Assembly: GCA_003573635.1 (NCBI GenBank)
Contig: QUTJ01031811.1
Span: 1-20,956, forward strand
Length of the DNA stretch: 20,956 nt
Reading direction: 5' to 3'
Origin: Goniomonas avonlea
Lineage: Eukaryota > Cryptophyceae > Goniomonadida > Goniomonadaceae
The notes beneath the pieces were generated by a model. It saw nothing but the letters and a program-made list of their open reading frames with translations, had not been told where the DNA came from and searched no databases. Below are positions 1 through 8,454 of this stretch, piece after piece (positions within the stretch are counted from its first letter, which is position 1; every line of letters starts with the position of its first letter). The translations under genes were made by a program, and so were the position numbers.

Positions 1-118
1 ACTTGTCCAAGTGCGTCACTCTCGCTCTCCCACTCACCTGCCCAAGTGCTTACCATACTCTCTCACACTCCCCTGTCCACCACTCTCACACAGACACACA
101 CACCTGTCCAAGTGCGCC
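1..118 (-). repeat. Repeated donor-site segment at the CIAO3 exon 10/intron boundary
   Basis: On the minus strand the exon 10 end reads GCACTTGGACAG then GTGTG (118-100). Close copies lie downstream in the intron: GCACTTGGGCAG followed by GTGAGTG (49-32) and GCACTTGGACAAGT (14-1). The second copy has a better donor consensus than the assigned one. Confidence 0.6.
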
Positions 119-1776
119 ACTGCCAGGGAAAGAAAATCGATGCCGCGTTCCTGTATCAACTCCAAGAGCTCCGCGCCGGTGATCACCACGTCCTGTGGCC
201 GCGTTGATATCTCCTGGCGCGGCACAGCACGGTCCACCGAGAGGCAACCACCAAAAGATTCGCTTGCATCGAGAATTGTGTCATGACTTGTGACAAGTGT
301 GTTGATTTGAGTGTCCAGAAACATGCCAATGACTACGGCAGCGCACCACGTCACGCACACCCTCCGACATGAACTCGGCCCTCGATGCTTCAAGCTTCTT
401 GTCGAAACACGGCATGACGCTGCAGTGGTAGGCCTTGCTGCCACTGTTGAGAGTCGAAATTAACACGCGACGCGCTGGCACTCAAAACACTGTTGACTGT
501 CAGCAACTCACGTCGGAATACGTCACACAAGGTCAACCTATGCATAAGTGCATCGGTTGTGCATCTTATACATGAGTGCGTCGGCTGTGCAACACTGATG
601 CATGAAGGATATGGCACGCGTTTGCTGCCACTGCTGACAGTCAGCGGGGCGACACCGGCTACACCGTTTGGCCGTCGACGGAGGTTACGTGTAAGCGATC
701 TATCTGGTTGTAACCAATGACGATAAAATAGTTTGACAGCAGAACAGCAACAGCATGAACGAGACAGACCTGAGTCCGAGACGAGGAGCCAACAATCTCT
801 TGACCATTCCACCCATGATCTGATGCGTTGGTGAGACGAAATGCAGCAACACACAATGGCAGACGCTGACCTGTTGTGGGGACTTGGTCGTACTCATAAA
901 CGGTACACTGTCATGTTGCGTCTTTTCTGCGTAGCACACCCATCCTGTGAGGGGCGGTCGGATCGGGTGTGACAGGGGTTTTACGCAGCGGCACCCACCT
1001 GGACACGCAGACGCCAGGAGAGGCAATCCCTTGTTGCTTCGAAAACGTTGAACAAATTCGTCCGCCGTCTGCAGGCGGTGTCAGCAACAGAACCTGATGG
1101 AACGCGACTTGGCACCTCCAGCAGTGAGAGATCGCGACTGGTTGAAATGTCGAACACATACCGGGCCCCAAGATCCCGGAACATGGTAACCAGCTTACCA
1201 ACAGCCTGACGTGTGGTGAGCACGTGTCACACATGAAAGCAAAGCACCTCGTGTGCTGAGAGCTTGAAGTGCGCTGCGATTGACGCCCAAGACTGGGGGG
1301 ACAGTGAAACCGCAACAAACCCACCCCTGGCGGAACGGGTTATGAGAGCAGAGATGTGATATATCTCACTCTTCTGTTGTCTTTTGGATTGACGACAAAA
1401 ATTCGGCAGAGCTCTGCTGCGTGATCAAGACGCTCTCAGCCGAGGTGATGCAACCACTGCAACGAGAAGTGTCATTGCTAGGATGGTCCATGCAAAATGT
1501 CTCGCCTGCATGCAAGACAGTCCGTTAAGTTGATCTTCGCGTTCTTAAGAGCAACTTTGGAGCCATCTTCTCGAACTTCCACATAGCTGCCATCCCCTTG
1601 TAACTCAATTTTGTTGATCTGTTGCTTGTGTCAACCATAATCGCCGTCACACCAGGAAGAACGCTTACCCCAACAAGTCCTTTTTCGATTTCAACAGGTT
1701 TCACGCATTCCTGCCCAGCACCGATAAAATCGTCGAGCCCTGTGAGCTGAATCGCCCCAGAGAATCCGGATGCCAT
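104..1776 (-). CDS. CIAO3: CIAO3/NAR1 cytosolic Fe-S assembly factor (iron-only hydrogenase-like), 3' end outside window
   Basis: The product carries Fe-S clusters and works with the CIA targeting complex to deliver clusters to cytosolic and nuclear proteins. Exons by splice phase: 1776-1669, 1618-1506, 1456-1370, 1326-1248, 1205-1116, 1068-999, 944-871, 819-770, 443-359, 213-104, giving about 255 residues. The start fits the family ([19 protein letters not shown]). Visible cluster ligands are C24 and the C70-x2-C73-x2-C76 motif (DCLACSGC). The hydrogenase-like core follows, with [43 protein letters not shown] and [13 protein letters not shown]. Introns 1-7 are 42-54 nt, introns 8 and 9 are 326 and 145 nt. 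Intron 2 (1457-1505) starts with GC, not GT. The C-terminal half with the last two cysteines lies left of position 1. The gene is divergent from the next one. Family assignment is secure; exact ends of exons 9 and 10 are less so. Confidence 0.95.
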
Positions 1777-1882
1777 TGGGCTTGACTCAGCTTGGTTCGC
1801 TGCAGACTTTCGCTCCCTACCGTTACTTTAGCGTGCATGGGCCTCATGTATGAGCGGCATCACGCCAGGCGGCGCCGCAACA
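1777..1882. promoter_or_regulatory. 106-nt divergent intergenic region, CIAO3 / coiled-coil gene
   Basis: This is the whole space between the CIAO3 start codon (1776, minus) and the preferred start of the plus-strand gene (1883). It must hold both 5' UTRs and core promoters. No TATA box is obvious. ATGs at 1837 (out of frame, reading to about 1956) and 1850 (in frame, weak context) lie upstream of 1883. Confidence 0.5.
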
Positions 1883-4800
1883 ATGTCTGGGTTCTTGACC
1901 TTCGTAAAGAGAGAGATCGCGGCCCGTGCGGGGCCGTTGCCAATTGGACCTGCTGAAACCACCAAGGATGTCATGTGTGTGACTGAAAGGATGGCTGAGC
2001 TCGAGGATGTTGCCGAGCGTGCCACCCCTGACTCTGTTGTTGCGCATGTCGTTCGGGTGGGGGCACTGTGCTGCGACCATTTCTTCTGTTTGTTGATATC
2101 ATTCGCCAGTGGTGCAAGCTTCTGGATGTTGCAGCCGACAGCACCCGTGACCGATACGTCGATGACCGATCGGGACCCTCGATGGGCGAGCTTCTCTCGT
2201 TCAAGGACGTTTTTCTGTCCAGGTTGACCATTGATTTCATCTCCTTCTCTCACTGAACAGACCCCTCACAGCTCCTGTTTGGAGACCCTTGCTGTTCGGC
2301 TTGGCACAGAGCACCACCAGGAGAGCGCAATTCTAGACACTCCAGCCTTTGTTAACGCAGTGATGCCACAGGTTTGCTTATTTTACTTTCACAGTTTCTT
2401 TACGTCTCGCAGTTGCTCGGTCACTGTTGCCACGGGGACTCTGCATTGCACACCAGCATTGTGCACAATTTGCGTGAGATTGCCCGAACAGTCAGCGGTG
2501 CGTGCGCTGGCAATTGTTCTGTACTGGGCAAGCGCCACCAAACCCACATTTGTGCAGGCCGAGAGTTGCAACAAGTGGTTCGCAACTCCATTTTAGACGT
2601 CATTGGCACACTCAAGTTCCACCCCGAGGTTTGTTCTTCTTTTCGCATCGGGGCCACCTTTGGTTTCAGCTGGGCTGGGACTTGCGAACTCTGTCTGGTC
2701 TTACATTCCGTTAGGCCCCACGGTTGCTACTCAGGCTGAACGAGCTCAAGCTCAAGTGCGGCCAGCAGCAGCAGCAGTTGCACGTGCCAGTCGAAGTGTT
2801 CACGCAGGTTGACCAGCACGCCAATCCTGAGGACACCGACTCTCCCTTTACCATCGCTGCTGCTGTTGCCGAAGGTGAAACTCCAAAACTCTGTGGCGGC
2901 TTTTGACTGACATTTTTTCAGAGGTGATTCCTTGTGGAACTGGTAGCGAGGTTGCCGCGGCCATGGTGTCCTCCGGGCGGCAATTGAACGCTCTGCTGGA
3001 AGTCTGTGACGAACGGCGGCGACTGCAGACAGCACACTCGTCGGTGAGTCACAGAGTCCGTGCCTGTCCTGTGGAAAACAGCGTGGTAGACAGTGTCAGT
3101 CTCGTGTTGTGACAGGGTTGGGTCGTGTCCTTGGTCACGAAACTCGAGGCGTCACACTTCGGTCAAACACGAGGCGTCACTGCTCCGTCACAAACGTCAC
3201 TCAAGGCGCCACGCCAACACAACACGAGGTCTCGCTCTTTGGCCACAAACACGAGTTGCCCTGACAATTCAGTCACTCTTGTTGTCACCAACACCAACAA
3301 CATCTCAGTCACTCTTGGTCGCCAAATTATGCTGCGTTGTATCGCGTGCACAGCGCGGTAACAGTGTTGGGTTGGAGTTGTCCTCGTCTCGGGGCGGGTG
3401 CTGTGTCAGTGTTGGGTCGCGAGTTCGGCGGGTGTTAGCGTGGTAACAGTGTTGGGTTTGGAGTTGCGCGTCTCGGGGCGGGTGGTGTGTCGCGTGCACA
3501 GCGCGGTAACAGTGTTGGGTTTGGAGTTGTCCTCGTCTCGTCTCGGGGCGGGTGGTGTGTCGCGTAACAGCGGTAACAGTGTTGGGCTCCGGACAAGCAC
3601 AAAGTCAAGTCTGTGTTCGACTCGCTGTCCCGGGACATGGACACCATCGGCTACTGCCTCTCAGATTCCAAAAAGGCAGGGAGCAGCAAGAGAGAGGTGC
3701 GCACGTGGCCAGAATCCTGTGCCATCTTGTGAACTGCAGTTCTGATGTGTCGTTCGATTTGATATTTGATACGAGGCCGTGTTCATCTGCGGGCGGTTGC
3801 AAGACGCACAAAGGGGTTCTGACCACAGAATATTCTGACCAGCTGTGTCCTGACCACGCCAACACCAACACCAACAGTGCTCTGACCGACGCTGTTCTGA
3901 CCACACCAACTTCCTCTGAGCAACTCCAGCGTGTCTTCACCACCAGAACACTGTTCGTGTACTCAAACATCGAAATATTCAAGTGCCGTTTTCATTATTC
4001 AACAGATGGTGACCGAGCTGCGAGGAATTGCGATGAAAGAGAGGGACGAGTGTCTCACCGAACTGGAGAAGCTGGAGCAGGCCGTTATGAAGGTCTGCCC
4101 CCTCCCACTCCCACTCCCACTCCCACTCCCTCTCCCTCTCTCCTCCCCCCTCCCTCTCTCCTCTCCTTCCCTCCCCTCCCTCTCCCCATTGCCCCTCCTT
4201 GTCCCTCGTTCTCCCTCTTTCTCCCTCTCCCCACTCTCACTCTCTCCCTCTTCTTTCCTCTCCCCTCTCCCTCTTCCTCCCTCTGTCCTCTCCCTCCTCT
4301 CCACTTGATTTTGTCGTTGACTTTTAATCAGGAGGAGCACAAGTTGGCAGACCACATGCAAGACCTTCGCAACCAAATGAAACTAACCAAACACGCCCTC
4401 ATCGAACTCGAGAAACAACGGCGACAGCTGGAGGAGGATCGAATGCTAACTGCACGGTGATCTGCGTCTGTGTGGTGTGGGTGTAGTTTTTGGGGGTGAT
4501 GGGTGGGTTGGTGGTGTAGTGTCGTGCCGTGTGGGTGCTGTGGGCATTTTATCCTTTCACTGTTTTCACTACTCAAGTATATCTGGGACATCGTTCAGAA
4601 AACACAGCAAGTACGATTCACTAACATTGCGCGCACACAGCAAGTACGATATTCAACTCCGGAAGCTCAACAACATGGGCGGAGCTCTGGAGGCCTTTTT
4701 GGACATGAAAACCAAAGACCAGGGCGCGGTATCGTGAGTGATTTGATGGGCCGGTTCGTAGCGTCTTGGAGATATGCTGGGTCTCTTGATGGCCTGTGGT

Positions 4801-6865
4801 GCATTCAATTTGCGCAGACTAGAGATGGATTACCCCCTTGGCTCACTTGTCCCACTCTTGCGATTCAGATCAGGCTCTCGGTTCTAAACGAAAGAAATCG
4901 CGTGATACGCTGAGGTTTGACGTCCATCGACGTTGATGGTGGGATTGATGTTGACTTGACATTGCAGAGGTATCAACGCTCTCGCCGAGCATTGCAGACC
5001 CTTGCTCTACGAGGTCGCGGACACGAAAGAAAAGCTCCAAAGCCAGTCGGCTCAGCGTTGGTTGTCCGAGTGCGTGCCCCATTCTCTTCCTTCGCTCTTC
5101 CTTCAGTCTTTCTCTCTCTCCATTCACTTTCCACTCTCCCCATTCTCTCTTCCTCCATCTCTCACCATTCTCTCTTTCTCCATCTCTCCATTCTCTCATT
5201 ATTTTCCGGGCGTGTAACAGCAGTGATCACGTGCGAGGCCGCGTCGCGGTTCGCGGGAATCAACTTCGCACCACTCCCCGAGAGTGTGATATCGCCATCT
5301 TTCAATTCTCTCTTCCTCTCTCGTGCCCTCACCATTCTCGTTCCTCCACTCCCTCTTCGATCTCTATGCCATCGCGGAAACTCGCCATCTCAGAGTCGGT
5401 GCCTCTGTCGCTGCTCTGTCTGTGCCGCGGCCTCATTCGCACTGCAGAGCCATGGCCTTGGGAGAATGGTGGCTGGAGTCGGCTTGCTCCCGTCTCGAAG
5501 GTCAGTCGCACTTCTTGGAACGGCATTCTTTATGTATGAGGGCTCCCGGAGGTGATCGGCTGTCAGGTGTCGCGGATATGGCACTGTCGGAATGCCACAG
5601 CAACCCGCGTGTGAAACCAGTTTGACCTCACTTGATCTCACAGAGACGACTGCGAGGTGCTCTCAGGCCGAGGCGCCCTTGTCTACCTTCCCGTCGCCGG
5701 TAAGTTCGCGCTCCCGACGCACGATGACTATGATCCTAGCCACAGCACCGAACTATTCTTGTCCTGCTTGGCACTGCGGCTGACTGGTAACGTCTCTTGA
5801 CTCTCCTAGACTGTCTGCTTCCCTGACTCTTGACTCTCCTTGCGTGAACTTTCTCGGCAACAGGATCGAGTGAACGAACTCGAAACCGTCGCGGCTGGTG
5901 TCACCAAGAGACTGGATAAGTTGCTGACAAAGTACGGCGACGGTTCTCAGGCCTCTGGTAAGTCCGCCGTCTTTGTCCTCGAGGCTCATCTGCAGGCAGG
6001 CAGTCAGCCAGGCGGAGCCAGGCCTACAGTCAGTCAGTCTTTGTGTGTGGGTGTGTGTGTTTCTAAAACTGAAAGAGTGGCGCACGCCACAGGGGCTAAC
6101 TCGCCTGCAGAGATGCACGCAACACACAAGAATTCGCAGACCACAGAGCTTGCTAACTCGCCACCAGAGATGCACGCAAGATGCACGGAACACACAAGAA
6201 TTCGCAGACCACAGAGCTTGCTAACTCGCCTGCAGAGATGCACGGAACACACAAGAATTCGCAGACCACAGAGCTTGCTAACTCGCCTGCAGAGATGCAC
6301 GGAACACACAAGAATTCGCAGACCACAGAGCTTGCTAACTCGCCTGCAGAGATGCACGGAACACACAAGAATTCGCAGACCACAGAGCTTGCTAACTCGC
6401 CTGCAGAGATGCACGGAACAAGAGTTGCGGCCGCGACTCAGGCGCTTGGTGAGAGTCTTGTGGCGATACGGCGGCTGTTGATCGCAGTGCACGAGGCGCA
6501 GTCGCCGCAACCTGCAGTCTCAGACGCCGGGTACGTTTTGGCACAAGGTGAAAGCGACTTGGGGGGGGGGGGGGGGCGCTTCCTCTCCCTCTCCCTCGCT
6601 CTCGTCGCTCTCCTCTGACTCGTCTCTCCTTGTCTCTGCTGCCCGAACAGACCTGGCGTTTTCTGTTCACGTACTGGGGGAGGGGGGCATGTGAAGTGTT
6701 GATAACAGAGAATTGTGTTCTCACGTTCTCGTGTTCCCCTACATGCACCAACACTCTGTGATCACCAGAGCGGAATCACATCTCTCGGAGACGGGGGCAG
6801 GCCGCGGGAGTGACGGCAACGGTGACGACGTGTTGCTCGAGGTTGATGACGGTGAAGACGAGTGA
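1883..6865 (+). CDS. Unrecognised helical/coiled-coil protein, about 629 aa in 18 exons
   Basis: I do not recognise the family. Phase-consistent exons: 1883-2056, 2110-2222, 2272-2371, 2413-2497, 2558-2628, 2715-2874, 2922-3043, 3580-3696, 4006-4092, 4332-4456, 4641-4733, 4968-5069, 5221-5283, 5394-5500, 5644-5699, 5864-5957, 6407-6530, 6769-6865. ATG 1883 has a purine at -3; ATG 1850 would add 11 residues. Residues 1-275 are mixed helices (FLTFVKREIAARAGPLPIGP near the start, LLLRLNELKLKCG near 185-200). Residues about 315-450 are charged and heptad-like (MVTELRGIAMKERDECLTEL, HKLADHMQDLRNQMKLTKHA), typical of coiled coil. A second coil lies around 525-555, and the tail is acidic (DDVLLEVDDGEDE). 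Exons 13-15 are the least certain. An A/T-rich 3' end follows (TTATTATTAAAGC near 6899). It could be a cytoskeletal or trafficking scaffold; that is a guess. Confidence 0.72.
3338..3590 (+). repeat. Degenerate intronic tandem repeat carrying copies of the exon 8 acceptor
   Basis: Units of about 63-85 bp share GGTAACAGTGTTGGG, a G-rich TCTCGGGGCGGGTG stretch and GTGTGTCGCGT. The AG of GGTAACAG occurs at 3364, 3449, 3512 and 3579. The last is the acceptor used to join exon 8 in phase. The whole array lies in the 536-nt intron 3044-3579 of the coiled-coil gene. Confidence 0.8.
4095..4306 (+). repeat. C/T-only tract in intron of the coiled-coil gene
   Basis: About 210 nt of nearly pure pyrimidine, starting with CCCACT repeats and drifting to CCCTCT and CTCTTCC. 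It fills most of intron 9 (4093-4331) on the coding strand, between two well-supported coiled-coil exons. A similar tract lies in intron 12 (about 5077-5210). Confidence 0.9.
4602..4650 (+). repeat. 33-bp-spaced duplication of the exon 11 acceptor
   Basis: ACACAGCAAGTACGAT occurs at 4602-4617 and again at 4635-4650. Each copy ends an intron at CACAG. Both possible starts (4608, 4641) are in the same frame, so choice of acceptor adds or removes 11 residues (KYDSLTLRAHS). Confidence 0.85.
6111..6420 (+). repeat. 57-bp tandem repeat, five to six copies, spanning the exon 17 acceptor
   Basis: Copies start with AGATGCAC at 6111, 6168, 6179 (a slipped start), 6236, 6293, 6350 and 6407. The last four are near identical, at exact 57-bp spacing. 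The final copy runs into exon 17. The period is 19 codons without a stop in the exon 17 frame, encoding EMHGTHKNSQTTELANSPA. Each copy has a CTGCAG acceptor immediately before AGATG, except the earlier variants (CCACCAG, GCAAG). Confidence 0.95.
6561..6576 (+). repeat. Poly-G run of 16
   Basis: An uninterrupted G run in the intron after exon 17 of the coiled-coil gene, followed by C/T-rich sequence. It could be prone to length error. Confidence 0.9.
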
Positions 6866-7259
6866 CGCTCATCTCTCTTTTCTGTTTCTCGTTTTTAACT
6901 TATTATTAAAGCTGCTATTCAAGTCCCCTGCCCGGCTCTATTGTCTGGTTTCCTTATCTGGTTTCTAGGATACTCGGATTGTTCAATTGATTTCATCCGG
7001 AACCGTAACGTCAGCACTCGGCCGGGCGAGACCGCGGCAATTATTTTTTATTTTTCTGGAGTGCAAGCTGGAATTGACACGTACATGGTTGCAAGGCTGG
7101 ACTTGAAGGACGTGGGAGGCTTCTATGTACTAGCCTTAATCACTCTTAATATTGCGGATTTCCTAGCGCGGCATATTCCGGTGGCTCACACGCTCCGACT
7201 CGGCTAGTCAGTGATTCGCAAGCGACATGTGCGCTAGGGCTGGTATATTAATTTTCAAG

Positions 7260-7905
7260 TTTACCAGGCGGCTGGTAAATCGGATAGGTACTTTTACAAA
7301 AAGTAGTATACAGTTTGACGTATAATTAAAATGCGATCCTAACGTACCTGCCTTCAAGGGATCATGTTCATGATCATGGCACCACGTTAGCTGGTATGCC
7401 ATGCGTCCGGTTGTGTGATGCCACGTACTCGTGCCTACTTCCTGTCGCTGGTTTATAAACCAGCGGCTGGTTAATCAGATATGACCGGCTGGAAAATGTG
7501 GGTTTAATCGGTGATTAGCAATTACATCAGAGGTCACCCCCCCAAAATCTCGCCGACGGAAATTACTCGATAGCTTTCGCTCTCCAATTGTACGCGAGGG
7601 GCCTGCGCCTGGATCGGGAAAGCGGATTCAACTCCGCTTCGAGAGCCCAGGGACGTGACAAGCCGACGAACGCAAACCACCGGGCAATTACGCCGGGATT
7701 CAGTTCGGGGTTGACGGCTTCATTGACAACTAAATCCGCTTTTTGTATTAATTTTGCCTTTCTTTCTTTCTATGACTGGAGCCTGTGCGGCTTGTGTGTT
7801 ATTAATTGATCAATGACTATAGAGAGAGAGAGAGAGTATTCAAACACCTATAGCACGTGGCCAATTAACCAGCCGCCCGCTGGTTTCCTTAAACCAGGCT
7901 GGTTT
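7260..7905. repeat. Cluster of five palindromes with one shared CTGGTT/AACCAG core
   Basis: TTTACCAG-GCGG-CTGGTAAA (7260-7279); CTGGTTTATAAACCAG, a perfect 16-bp palindrome (7448-7463), overlapping AACCAGC-G-GCTGGTT (7458-7472); AACCAGC-CGCCC-GCTGGTT (7867-7885); AAACCAG-G-CTGGTTT (7891-7905). A longer related string CGGCTGGTWAATYRG appears twice on the plus strand (about 7270, 7465) and once on the minus strand (about 7862-7876). All arms are perfect, spacers are 0-5 nt. Confidence 0.85.
7801..7820 (+). repeat. 20-bp motif copy 1
   Basis: ATTAATTGATCAATGACTAT, which contains the 10-bp palindrome ATTGATCAAT. It overlaps the stop codon of a 73-aa open frame. Confidence 0.7.
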
Positions 7906-8066
7906 ACAACATGTTAATTTAACTTAATTATAGGCAGTGCGCACGTACATGGCCCGTATGTACAGTGCATCATGGCATCTCCTCAAGCTCCGAGTCACTG
8001 GCAGGCTGGCCAATATATTCTATAATCGAATTATATATCTTAAAAATTATAGCCTCTCCATGCCAG

Positions 8067-8246
8067 CGGTATGCACCAGTGGTGGTACCTGTATTCGACT
8101 CGGACCCGGTGACCGCGGCGGATGCACTAAACACTCGCGCGGCACGCATCAATCCTATGATACTACGCCGTGACGGGCCTCACCAGTTTCTTGGCGCTCA
8201 CGCGTTTGAAGCAGTTAGATCATTAAACAGAATGATAGAGAATTAA
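8067..8246 (+). CDS. Possible exon, 59 codons, unknown
   Basis: The frame after a CCAG acceptor at 8066 reads RYAPVVVPVFDSDPVTAADA and continues to SLNRMIEN before TAA, with ordinary composition, unlike the noisy frames around it. The frame is open further upstream (to 7965) but lacks an ATG. An ATG at 7972 in another frame (MASPQAPSHWQAGQ) could be a first exon joined across the A/T-rich stretch 8010-8060. No family recognised; it may be chance. Confidence 0.2.
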   Translation, partial: RYAPVVVPVFDSDPVTAADALNTRAARINPMILRRDGPHQFLGAHAFEAVRSLNRMIEN

Positions 8247-8261
8247 TTGATCAATAACTAT
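8242..8261 (+). repeat. 20-bp motif copy 2
   Basis: ATTAATTGATCAATAACTAT, one base different from the copy at 7801. It also overlaps a TAA stop, here of a different open frame ending at 8246. Confidence 0.7.
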
Positions 8262-8454
8262 TTATTAGTCAACAATGGTGTATGTTCAAGTTTGCTCTGC
8301 AGACTCAGTGCATCGAGCCGCACTGGCACCCACCCACGATTTTTGTGAAAATTGCTCGATGGCGATCATCGGATCGCCAAACCTCGAAACGGCAACGTGA
8401 GGGAACCACCGATTCGTCGCCGATTCCATCAACACCAAACTTCCTAATCATTAA

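Larger units (their letters stand above)
6866..8454. other. A/T-richer island without a recognised gene
   Basis: After the coiled-coil stop codon the base composition shifts to more A/T (strongest around 7240-7330 and 8020-8060) for about 1.6 kb, then returns to the local norm. It contains the CTGGTT palindrome cluster, two copies of a 20-bp motif, a GA microsatellite (7822-7837) and a perfect 7-bp-stem hairpin (7620-7639). Open frames at 6941-7207 (88 aa), 7588-7809 (73 aa) and 7937-8173 (78 aa) have no family I know. No terminal inverted repeats, transposase or reverse transcriptase was seen. Confidence 0.6.

Noticed and set aside
5700-5790. Reading on past the exon 15 donor (AGKFALPTHDDYDPSHSTEL)
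   Set aside because: It reads well, but its frame cannot join exon 16, while the GTAAGT donor at 5700 joins both neighbours in phase.
6111-6420. CRISPR-like regular array
   Set aside because: Units are contiguous without variable spacers, in a eukaryotic intron/exon setting.
6034-6510. 158-codon minus-strand repeat frame (Cys-rich)
   Set aside because: Antisense reading of the 57-bp array.
6941-7207. 88-aa plus-strand frame in the island
   Set aside because: No family, no good start context, and composition driven by the A/T-rich background.
7618-7645. T-arm-like hairpin AAGCGGA-TTCAAC-TCCGCTT
   Set aside because: The stem and loop sizes do not fit a T arm, and no cloverleaf can be drawn around it; kept only as a hairpin in the island.
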